Below are positions 1 through 6,040 of a DNA stretch of 9,672 bases, piece after piece (position 1 is the stretch's first letter; the number at the start of each line of letters is the position of its first letter). The translations under genes and the position numbers were made by a program. The notes beneath the pieces were generated by a model, which did not search any database, was not told the origin of the DNA, and was given only the letters and a program-made list of their open reading frames with translations. Source of the stretch: Spirochaeta sp. UBA2779 (GTDB lineage: Bacteria; Spirochaetota; Spirochaetia; DSM-2461). The stretch spans positions 1 to 9,672 of the forward strand of contig DEIH01000157.1 in the NCBI GenBank assembly GCA_002352375.1, in the 5' to 3' direction.

Positions 1-2
1 TC

Positions 3-737
3 CGGGTATTTATTCCCAATACAATAACCCTCACCAACCTGGCGATGGGTTCACTTGCCACCATGGAAGCCTGGAACGGCCGCTTTGCTCTGGCTGCTCT
101 GTACATTCTCATTTCTGCTGTACTGGATTTCTTTGACGGATTTGCCGCCAGAATGCTTAAAGCTTATTCGGATATCGGAAAGCAGCTGGACTCTCTGGCC
201 GATCTTGTCAGCTTCGGTGTAGCCCCGGCGGCAATTGCCGCCGGTCTTCTGAGTTCAGGGGGGGCCACAGGATATTATATTTACCTCATCCCCCTGCTTC
301 TCCCGATTTTTTCAGCCATCAGACTGGCAAAGTTCAACACCGAAACAAGTTCTGATACACATTTCAGCGGTATGCCGGTTCCCGCTGATGCAGCGGCATT
401 TGCCGCTTTGGCTTTGATACATGATTTCCCCGGGATTTCTATAATAGACTCTGTTCTGCTCCATCCTGTATTTATTATTTTTCTTATAATTCTGAATAGC
501 TGGCTGATGATTACTCCTTTTTCAATGTTCTCTTTCAAGTTGAAAAGCTACAGACCGACGGCCAACCGCTGGCGTTATCTTTTTGCCGGAATTGCCCTGT
601 TATTGATAATTCTGCTCAAAGGAATCGGTTTGTTTACCACCTTTCTTCTCTATGTACTGACATCCATCGGCATGAATATAAAGCTATACTATGGAAAAGA
701 TGATGGAAAAGATATTACCGAGGGACAGATAAACTGA
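3..737 (+). CDS. pssA: CDP-diacylglycerol--serine O-phosphatidyltransferase, 5' end outside window
   Basis: Integral membrane enzyme that condenses CDP-diacylglycerol with L-serine to give phosphatidylserine, precursor of phosphatidylethanolamine. The frame is open from position 3, and the family N-terminal pattern PNTITLTNLAMG lies upstream of the ATG at 45, so that ATG is internal and the true start is to the left. The CDP-alcohol phosphatidyltransferase signature D-x2-D-G-x2-A-R-x8-G-x3-D-x3-D is complete, with Asp at visible residues 42, 45, 63 and 67, Arg 50 and Gly 59. About six hydrophobic segments follow the multi-helix layout of the short (Gram-positive/spirochaete type) PssA, unlike the soluble PLD-like E. 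coli enzyme. The gene is convergent with the DJ-1-family gene 23 bp away. A phosphatidylglycerophosphate synthase shares the signature, but the N-terminus and C-terminal helices favour PssA. Confidence 0.9.
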   Translation, partial: RVFIPNTITLTNLAMGSLATMEAWNGRFALAALYILISAVLDFFDGFAARMLKAYSDIGKQLDSLADLVSFGVAPAAIAAGLLSSGGATGYYIYLIPLLLPIFSAIRLAKFNTETSSDTHFSGMPVPADAAAFAALALIHDFPGISIIDSVLLHPVFIIFLIILNSWLMITPFSMFSFKLKSYRPTANRWRYLFAGIALLLIILLKGIGLFTTFLLYVLTSIGMNIKLYYGKDDGKDITEGQIN

Positions 738-760
738 TACCCATGATAGTTGTTCTTCTT

Positions 761-1309
761 TCAGGAACTCAGCAAAACTGATGCTGCAATTCTTTCTGCC
801 GTTTCATCATCCAGCAGATACCGGATAATGGCGAGGGAAAACTCTGCTGCAGTACCGGCACCCCGGCTGGTAATCAGGTTGCCGTCAACAACCACCCGAT
901 TATCTGAGAACAATCCTGATGAATCATTCTCTTCAAATCCCGGATAACAGGTATATCGGCGACCATCTAACATTTTAAAGCTGCCCAGGACCAAAGCAGG
1001 TGCGGCACAGATAGAAGCCACCATTCCCCCGGAATCCATCACCTCCCGGCAAATCCGGTATACATCCTCTGAATCAGCCAGATTTTGCGCTCCCGGTAAT
1101 CCTCCTGGAAGAACAACACCTTCGGGTATCCCTTTGAAATCGCTAATCCGGATATTTGTATTTATGCTGATACCTCTGGCTCCGGTGGGTTTAGAAGTTC
1201 CGACCCCCGCAAGGACAACGTCTATTCCCGCACGTCTAAGGTAATCAGCAGGAGTTACAGCCTCAACCTCTTCAAAACCATCCGCCAGAAAAATCACGAT
1301 TTCAGACAT
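761..1309 (-). CDS. DJ-1/PfpI family protein (YajL-like)
   Basis: 182-residue cytosolic protein of the DJ-1/YajL branch of the DJ-1/PfpI superfamily. Members protect against oxidative and carbonyl stress; reported glyoxalase, deglycase and chaperone activities are debated, so the substrate here is open. The N-terminus carries the Rossmann-like start with the conserved acidic residue in GFEEVEA (about 11-17). LPGG (67-70) leads to the nucleophile elbow SICAAP, whose Cys101 matches the redox-active Cys106 of human DJ-1. TSRGAGTAAEF (147-157) matches the family block with TSxGPGTA. The length is normal for the family. The start is ATG at 1307-1309, with an AGGAGG Shine-Dalgarno (plus-strand 1316-1321) six bases upstream. 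It is divergent from pgeF and shares its 80-bp upstream region. Family assignment is firm; exact function is not. Confidence 0.9.
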   Translation of the reverse strand: MSEIVIFLADGFEEVEAVTPADYLRRAGIDVVLAGVGTSKPTGARGISINTNIRISDFKGIPEGVVLPGGLPGAQNLADSEDVYRICREVMDSGGMVASICAAPALVLGSFKMLDGRRYTCYPGFEENDSSGLFSDNRVVVDGNLITSRGAGTAAEFSLAIIRYLLDDETAERIAASVLLSS

Positions 1310-1328
1310 AAGACGCCTCCTGATAGAT

Positions 1329-1358
1329 AGAATACATCGTTCATCAGTATGTTGTAAA
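1329..1358 (-). promoter_or_regulatory. candidate sigma-70 promoter for the DJ-1-family gene
   Basis: On the minus strand TTTACA (plus 1353-1358, 5/6 to the -35 consensus) and TATTCT (1329-1334, 4/6) are separated by 18 bp, 19 bp before the ATG. It sits in the divergent spacer shared with pgeF. No plus-strand promoter of equal quality was found for pgeF. Confidence 0.4.
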
Positions 1359-1389
1359 ATAATTACTATGGAAATAAGGAGGATTGATA

Positions 1390-2190
1390 TTGAGTATTAC
1401 AGGTATGACTAAGCATATCAAAAACAACATCATTTTTTACAAATGGAACGTATTTGCCCCATGGGAAAGCCGGATAAATGCCGTGATTACCACCCGAATC
1501 GGCGGTAGCAGTCCTCCCCCGTTCAGCAGCCTCAACCTGGGACATCTTGTCGGGGATAATCCCACTGCATTGGCAGCAAATCGCGAGGCTGTCTCACAGG
1601 CTCTGGGCCTTTCCGGAGTTACATGGGCTGTTGCAAATCAGGTACACGGAACCCGAATAAACAAGGTTGAAAACCCAAATGACAGCCCTTATGAAAGCTG
1701 TGACTCACTTTCTATAAGCCGAAGAATGGTTATCACTGCCATAGTACTGGCAGATTGCCTCCCTATTGTAATCTACGATCCCGAGCATCATACCGGGGTT
1801 ATCAGTCATGCAGGCTGGAAAGGAACCAACGCTGGAATAGCGGAAAAATCAGTTCAGCATCTTTTGGATACCGGTAGCAGAATTCAGAATCTTGTTGCCG
1901 CTGTGGGCCCGGGTATCGGTCCCTGCTGCTATCCGGTAGACGATGATACAGCAGGACAGTTTTCTGAGAATTACAAGTATCCTGAGGATGTTATTTTACG
2001 AAATAAAAACGGGAAATTCCAGCTGGATCTGGAAAAAGCCAATCTTGCCAGACTCCGAGATAGAGGGATGAAGGAAGATCATATCGGTAATGCAGGATTT
2101 TGCACAGCATGCCGCAAAGAGGAGTTTTTCTCCTATAGAAAAGAAGGAGGACTCACCGGTCGGCATGCGGCACTGATGGTCCTCCTCTGA
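1390..2190 (+). CDS. pgeF: peptidoglycan editing factor PgeF (laccase-domain, YfiH family)
   Basis: Member of the multicopper polyphenol oxidase/YfiH family. E. coli PgeF helps keep incorrect amino acids out of the peptidoglycan stem peptide; other family members have purine nucleoside phosphorylase or adenosine deaminase activity. The putative metal ligands are in their family blocks: His87 in NQVHGT, Cys123 in ADCLP and His140 in HAGWKG. VGPGIGPCCYPV and the C-terminal FFSYRKEGGLTGRHA block are also present. The length (266 aa) is slightly above the usual ~245-260. Start choice: AAGGAGG at 1376-1382 lies 7 bp before TTG 1390, but only 1 bp before the in-frame TTG at 1384, so TTG 1390 is preferred; ATG 1405 is a weaker alternative. 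The gene is convergent with the helicase gene 28 bp downstream. Its last codons appear to double as the helicase terminator. Confidence 0.9.
   Translation: MSITGMTKHIKNNIIFYKWNVFAPWESRINAVITTRIGGSSPPPFSSLNLGHLVGDNPTALAANREAVSQALGLSGVTWAVANQVHGTRINKVENPNDSPYESCDSLSISRRMVITAIVLADCLPIVIYDPEHHTGVISHAGWKGTNAGIAEKSVQHLLDTGSRIQNLVAAVGPGIGPCCYPVDDDTAGQFSENYKYPEDVILRNKNGKFQLDLEKANLARLRDRGMKEDHIGNAGFCTACRKEEFFSYRKEGGLTGRHAALMVLL
2137..2186 (-). terminator. candidate Rho-independent terminator of the helicase gene, inside the 3' end of pgeF
   Basis: Read on the minus strand, AGGAGGAC (plus 2179-2186) and GTCCTCCT (plus 2145-2152) form a perfect 8-bp stem, followed at once by the pyrimidine run TCTTTTCT (plus 2137-2144). 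The stem begins 33 bp after the helicase stop codon. The loop is long (26 nt, with minor internal pairing possible) and the T run is interrupted, so strength is uncertain. On the plus strand the hairpin has no T tail. Confidence 0.5.
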
Positions 2191-2218
2191 TATGTATGAA
2201 GGGATTCCCCCTCCTCAT

Positions 2219-4123
2219 TTAATACTTGCCGAACAACCGGCCTATCAGTCCTTTCTTTTTCTTCTTATCAGCATCCCTGGTATTCTCCGCCGTTTGCTGG
2301 GATTTTGGCAGAGATTTATTCTCGGTACCGGAACTCTTTCGATTGTCTACCGGGCGATGTTGTTTACTACCAGTGTTATTTCGGTTTGAAGGTTTACGCT
2401 TCTTGTTTTTTCGTCCTCCAGATCCGGAAGCAGAGCCGCTCATTTGAAAATCTTCACCATATTTCTTACGATAATAGGCCAGTCTTTCATCAACACTGTT
2501 TTCAGAACTTACACGCTCCATCTCCGAAAGATTTGAACGGGAAGGTTTACGGTCGTTAACAGCTTTTTTCCTGACGTTGGGATTTTGCTTTTTATTCTCA
2601 GTTTTACCAGACCTGGCAGGACGTTTTTTTCCACCTCGGGTTTCTTGTTTTTCAGTGAAATCATCAAGACGCCCACCGGCTACTGAGGACACCGTTGATT
2701 GAACTTTTGCCGTCCTTGGATCCAAGGCTTTCTTCCCGTTTTTTGGACCTCTCGGTTCTGGAGGAGTACCTTGACGGTCGCTTCGTGATTTATCATTTCG
2801 GGGTTTTCTATCATTCCGGGGAAACCTCTCTTCCCTACTGCCACGGCCCCGGTTACCACCACGTCCTCCATCTCGTCCACTTTCCCGTCGACTGCTATCC
2901 CGTCGTCCGCCGTCTCGTCCACCATCTCGTCCGCCAAGTTCCCGGTAACGATCCTGAGGAGGAAATCTCATCCCCTCACTTTTATCTTCAACCATGAAGC
3001 TTTCGTCGGCCCAGCTGACGGGAATTTTCTTACCCAGAAGCTTTTCTATCGGACCCAGGCCGTAAACAAACTCTTCACAGGCCATAGTTACTGTTTTCCC
3101 ATCCTGTCCCGCTCTTGCAGTGCGTCCGATGCGGTGAACGTAACTCTCAGCTTCAAGGGGAACATCGTAGTTGATTACCATCTGAAGATCGTTGATATGC
3201 AATCCTCTGGCAGCAACATCTGTTGCAACCAGAAACTTATGCTTGCCTTTTTTAACTTCATCAACAATTCGCAATCTCTTTGATTGAGGAAGATCCCCCA
3301 TAAGAAAGGCTACTTCGTAGCCGTTCACTTCGAGACGTTTAGCAACTTCCCAGGCGTTATGCCGGGTGTTGGTGAATATTACCGCATTTTCAGGGTTATC
3401 CCTTTTGAGAATACCAAGTAAAAGTTTCAATTTCTCGTCTTTTCCGACATGGTAGAGTTCCTGGGTAACGGTATCAACAGTAACCTTTTCAGGCTCGATA
3501 ATCACCTCTCCCGGGTCGTTCATATACTCCCAGGCCAGATTCCCCACTCTGGGATTCAAGGTTGCACTGAACAGCATAGTATGTCTTTCGTTGTACGGTC
3601 GCATTCCCTTCAATATCTTTCGTAAATCAGGAAGAAAGCCCATATCAAACAGTCTGTCGGCTTCATCTATAACGAGAAATCTGAAATCCTTAAAGCTGAA
3701 TTTCCGTTGTTTGCTGAAATCAAGAAGTCTACCGGGAGTTCCAACTAGAACATCGACACCTTCCTTCAGCATTTTTTCCTGAGAATGATAGCCGACACCC
3801 CCGTAAACTGAACCTACTTTGAAATCAAGATACTTACTCAGCATCTTTCCTTCAGCTTCAATCTGAACGGCAAGCTCCCGTGTTGGTACAACTACAAGGG
3901 CTTTCTGATCTTTGTACTTTTCTTCGGTAAGCATCAGCTGAAAAATACCAAGAAGAAAAGCGGCAGTCTTGCCGGTTCCGGTCTGTGACTGAGCATAGAT
4001 ATCCCTATGTTCTTTAATGAGCAGCTGAAAACACTGAGCCTGAACAGGCATGGGTGATTTGAAGCCTGCTTCATCGATGGCTTTCTGGATTCTTTCTTCG
4101 AATCCGAATTCTTCGAATGTCAT
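2219..4123 (-). CDS. RhlB-type DEAD-box ATP-dependent RNA helicase with long basic tail
   Basis: ATP-dependent RNA-unwinding enzyme of 634 aa. The core (about 1-375) has all motifs: Q-motif Gln28, motif I AQSQTGTGKT (44-53), Ia PTRELA (80-85), Ib TPGR (129-132), II DEAD (153-156), III SAT (186-188), IV IFTNTR (249-254), V TDVAARGL (301-308) and VI HRIGRTARAG (330-339). YGGVGY, GDLPQSKRLRI and the ACEE...IEKLLGKKIPVS stretch resemble E. coli RhlB most. RhlB is about 420 aa, so about 250 residues are extra. They form a low-complexity tail with Gly-Arg-Asp repeats (396-430), Lys/Arg/Asn/Ser-rich linkers, an ordered-looking island (VDERLAYYRKKYGEDF, 544-559) and a KKKKGLIGRLFGKY end. The ATG has only a distant Shine-Dalgarno (AAGGA, 13 nt away). 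The frame is open upstream to a TAG but holds no ATG, GTG or TTG. The nearest upstream promoter gives a leader of about 290 nt. Confidence 0.93.
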   Translation of the reverse strand: MTFEEFGFEERIQKAIDEAGFKSPMPVQAQCFQLLIKEHRDIYAQSQTGTGKTAAFLLGIFQLMLTEEKYKDQKALVVVPTRELAVQIEAEGKMLSKYLDFKVGSVYGGVGYHSQEKMLKEGVDVLVGTPGRLLDFSKQRKFSFKDFRFLVIDEADRLFDMGFLPDLRKILKGMRPYNERHTMLFSATLNPRVGNLAWEYMNDPGEVIIEPEKVTVDTVTQELYHVGKDEKLKLLLGILKRDNPENAVIFTNTRHNAWEVAKRLEVNGYEVAFLMGDLPQSKRLRIVDEVKKGKHKFLVATDVAARGLHINDLQMVINYDVPLEAESYVHRIGRTARAGQDGKTVTMACEEFVYGLGPIEKLLGKKIPVSWADESFMVEDKSEGMRFPPQDRYRELGGRDGGRDGGRRDSSRRESGRDGGRGGNRGRGSREERFPRNDRKPRNDKSRSDRQGTPPEPRGPKNGKKALDPRTAKVQSTVSSVAGGRLDDFTEKQETRGGKKRPARSGKTENKKQNPNVRKKAVNDRKPSRSNLSEMERVSSENSVDERLAYYRKKYGEDFQMSGSASGSGGRKNKKRKPSNRNNTGSKQHRPVDNRKSSGTENKSLPKSQQTAENTRDADKKKKKGLIGRLFGKY

Positions 4124-4416
4124 GTTGTTAAAACGTTCCTTGGTGAAAGATACAAGTTCCCTGATATCTGAAGCTTGTGTCAGTAGTCTTTTTTGTGCTT
4201 TCCGGGTTGATTTATCCTACGAAACGGACACGGTTACGGTACTTTGCAAATCAGCTCTACCCGGGCAACACCCTCAGTATGCCTCATTGAACAAAAGCCC
4301 TTACCTGAACAATTTGTGACTGTCATATCTTCCAATAAGAATAAGTCACCGCATAAGTCTGTTCAGGTTTTCCGTGCGGACTGAAAAAGTCTCTTTCAAT
4401 CCCGACAGTTCACAAT
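4124..4416 (-). promoter_or_regulatory. candidate structured 5' leader RNA of the helicase mRNA
   Basis: The 341-bp spacer holds no convincing gene. If transcription starts near 4416, the RNA has about 290 nt before the helicase ATG, with several potential helices (plus coordinates). P1: 4404-4418 with 4310-4324, 14 pairs with a 1-nt bulge on each side; about 4416-4418 may not be transcribed. P2: 4344-4349 with 4316-4321, 6 bp. P3: 4360-4367 with 4304-4311, 8 bp. P4: 4202-4213 with 4248-4264, 6+6 bp around a 5-nt bulge. P2 and P3 nest. P1 competes with P2, and P1 with P3 would make a pseudoknot. A 17-codon reading frame (4234-4287, MRHTEGVARVELICKVP) could be a leader peptide but has only a weak AAGGG site. 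I do not recognise it as 6S, SRP, RNase P, tmRNA or a known riboswitch. Confidence 0.5.
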
Positions 4417-4421
4417 TGAGC

Positions 4422-4450
4422 ATTATATACATCAGTAGAAATAATGTCGA
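4422..4450 (-). promoter_or_regulatory. sigma-70 promoter upstream of the helicase gene
   Basis: Minus-strand TCGACA (plus 4445-4450, 5/6 to TTGACA) and a perfect TATAAT (plus 4422-4427) are separated by exactly 17 bp. The expected start is an A near 4416. It lies just after the stop codon of the transketolase-like gene (4465), so the helicase can be transcribed independently of that gene. Confidence 0.75.
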
Positions 4451-4464
4451 TAGAACCAGAAGAG

Positions 4465-5769
4465 TTAACGCCAGCGATCTCTTTTAACATCATCAACTGT
4501 ACGATGGAATCGATCTTCCCTGTGCAGGCGTTCTGCAAACATGGCTAAGTCCTTTCCATTGTGATATTTATCGGTAACAGCAATGTGAGTATCTTTTAGT
4601 GACATCAGGGACAGACCCAATTCAGCTTTAAAGCCGCCGAATATTTCCGAAGGGTCTGAGACGATAACCAAATCGTATTGCTCTGCAGTTTTTTTCAGAT
4701 TCTCCAGATCGACTGGAGGGAGAAATCTCAAAGCCGCTACAGCTATTGAGAAATTTTTCTTATACAGAAGATCGGCAGCTTTTCCAGCTTCCCTGGCATA
4801 AACTCCTGGAACAATCAGCAACACACTCCCGGCACTGCCGTCTTTTTTTTCCTTCAGTATGAGAAACTCAGAAGATTCCCAGGAGCTTTTATGAAGAGCC
4901 CTTACAGGAAGTGATGATTTCCCCGGTGCAAGAAGAAATATAGATTTTTCAGATTCTGAAGCCCAGTCTAAAGCCCCTTGAAAATCAGCATCAGAAAGTG
5001 GTGTTAAAACTGGTATATCAAGAACCGACTTAATGATGGATACTGCTCCCCAATCCTCTTCAACACTCAGCAGGAACTTCAATTTTCCTTTTTCATTCAA
5101 ACTGTCTCTAAATCTCATTATAAGGGAAGAGGCAGTTGCAGCCTCACCCCTTTCAAGTGAAATCATGGGGAGCAATCCTGCGGTTGCAGCAGCAGTTGCT
5201 GCCATAATTCGCTGATGAAGATCAATTGGGGAGTTAAAGAACACTCGTCGAATTGATTTGTCCAGCCATTTAGAAAAAAGCTCAGGTATCTGAGTATCAA
5301 TTTCAGGATATGATTTTGTAGAAATCGGGTTGATAAACAGATTGGACCGATTTTTATCAGTATTGATGGCGGCTGCTGAAAAAAACTTATCGAGTAATCT
5401 CTGTAGAATACGGGGATATCTCGGTTGAACAGCAGGTGAAACGACTGAATTAAGACGAATGGTAATTATACGGTTATTCAACGAGGATGCGGCAATATCA
5501 AGTCCATGCCAAAGTTCCTCAGAATAGGGAGTGTAATCCGGGAAAACGCAAAATACAGTGTATGCTTTGGAGCCTTTATTTCTATAAGGCTTTCCCCCGG
5601 CAATCCAGGCAAGACCTCCCATATCTTCCGGCCATATAACAATATCACCATCTTCAACTATTCCTGCAAGTTCGGACACCGCCGGGATACAGCGAAGAGC
5701 CAATAAGGGATCTTTGTTGAGTTGTCGTGCAAGAATTATAATTTTTTCACTGAGGGCGTTAGAGGTCAA
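4465..5769 (-). CDS. degenerate transketolase/DXS-like protein, probably non-catalytic
   Basis: 434-aa protein not recognised as a named enzyme. Residues 314-400 resemble the C-terminal domain of transketolase and 1-deoxy-xylulose-5-phosphate synthase: a VLLIVPGVYAREAGKAADLL strand-helix, RFLPPVD (compare RFxxPLD) and an acidic-to-GGF stretch (compare the E...GG of DXS). Residues 183-205 (DLHQRI...GLLPMISL) look like the pyrimidine-domain block GIAEQHAV...GLRPVVAI, but the catalytic Glu is not apparent. Residues 72-112 sit where the thiamine diphosphate GDG...N motif should be, but show PDY in place of GDG. Total length is about 200 short of DXS or transketolase. Start: TTG at 5767-5769, with an in-frame TAA directly upstream, a weak GGGG site seven bases before, and no ATG until codon 50. 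It follows a terminator by about 20 bp. The domain reading is from memory of the families, so a structural comparison is decisive. Confidence 0.65.
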   Translation of the reverse strand: MTSNALSEKIIILARQLNKDPLLALRCIPAVSELAGIVEDGDIVIWPEDMGGLAWIAGGKPYRNKGSKAYTVFCVFPDYTPYSEELWHGLDIAASSLNNRIITIRLNSVVSPAVQPRYPRILQRLLDKFFSAAAINTDKNRSNLFINPISTKSYPEIDTQIPELFSKWLDKSIRRVFFNSPIDLHQRIMAATAAATAGLLPMISLERGEAATASSLIMRFRDSLNEKGKLKFLLSVEEDWGAVSIIKSVLDIPVLTPLSDADFQGALDWASESEKSIFLLAPGKSSLPVRALHKSSWESSEFLILKEKKDGSAGSVLLIVPGVYAREAGKAADLLYKKNFSIAVAALRFLPPVDLENLKKTAEQYDLVIVSDPSEIFGGFKAELGLSLMSLKDTHIAVTDKYHNGKDLAMFAERLHREDRFHRTVDDVKRDRWR

Positions 5770-5787
5770 TTAAATTCCCCGGACATG

Positions 5788-5821
5788 AAAAAGCGGTCAC
5801 ACAATAAATGGTAACCGCCTT
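5788..5821 (-). terminator. Rho-independent terminator after the 29-aa gene
   Basis: On the minus strand GCGGT (plus 5814-5818) pairs with ACCGC (plus 5793-5797), followed by five T (plus 5788-5792). AAG next to the stem can extend it against the T run with one bulged C. The loop is 16 nt. It lies 36 bp past the stop of the small basic-protein gene and just before the transketolase-like gene. Confidence 0.65.
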
Positions 5822-5856
5822 GTCTATTAAAGGTCTGTCAGGCAGGAATTCGGCAA

Positions 5857-5946
5857 CTATTTATTCTTGTGCCTGTTCTTTCTGAGCTTTTTCTTTCTTT
5901 TATGAGTTGCAATCTTTTTTCTTTTTCGTTTTCGTCCACAAGGCAC
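5857..5946 (-). CDS. 29-aa AURKAIP1/COX24 (DUF1713)-type basic protein
   Basis: A very short gene. The product ends in RKKKLRKNRHKNK and contains KKIATHKRKKK; 19 of 29 residues are Lys or Arg, plus two His. The KxxxHKRxKRxRKxRHK pattern matches the AURKAIP1/COX24 C-terminal domain (DUF1713), whose human member is mitochondrial small-subunit protein mS38. Bacterial proteins of about 30-100 aa with this domain are known to me from Spirochaetota and Bacteroidota, and a ribosome-associated role is inferred. Start: GTG at 5944-5946, with GAGGAG eight bases upstream; an in-frame TGA at 5959-5961 rules out a longer form. It has its own promoter (6012-6040) and terminator (5788-5821). Its leader contains a perfect 6-bp hairpin (CCGTTA/TAACGG, 5977-5992). 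A 79-codon frame overlapping on the same strand is judged spurious. Confidence 0.75.
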   Translation of the reverse strand: MPCGRKRKRKKIATHKRKKKLRKNRHKNK

Positions 5947-6011
5947 AGGCGAGTCTCCTCAAATTTCACTCCACAACCGTTAAAAATAACGGCCTGGATA
6001 AGTGTTTCTGG

Positions 6012-6040
6012 ATTATCCCCACCCGGGGCGTCTTGGTCAA
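6012..6040 (-). promoter_or_regulatory. sigma-70 promoter of the 29-aa gene, overlapping the miaA stop
   Basis: Minus-strand TTGACC (plus 6035-6040, 5/6) and GATAAT (plus 6012-6017, 5/6) are 17 bp apart. The -35 hexamer contains the TGA stop codon of miaA (6037-6039). The predicted start near 6005 leaves a leader of about 60 nt holding the 5977-5992 hairpin. Confidence 0.65.

Noticed and set aside
1355..1369. TAAAAT or TACTAT as a -10 for pgeF
   Set aside because: No -35 better than 3/6 lies at 16-18 bp, so I could not support a plus-strand promoter here.
1368..1412. 14-codon frame from ATG 1368 across the pgeF ribosome site
   Set aside because: It has no ribosome site of its own and runs out of frame into pgeF; probably chance.
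2680..2997. Long overlapping frames on both strands within the helicase tail
   Set aside because: They are shadows of the repetitive Gly-Arg-Asp coding stretch, whose low-complexity codons leave other frames open.
4202..4264. Bulged 12-bp stem considered as a small RNA gene or a terminator
   Set aside because: There is no T run on either strand and no match to a structural RNA I know. It is treated as part of the helicase leader instead.
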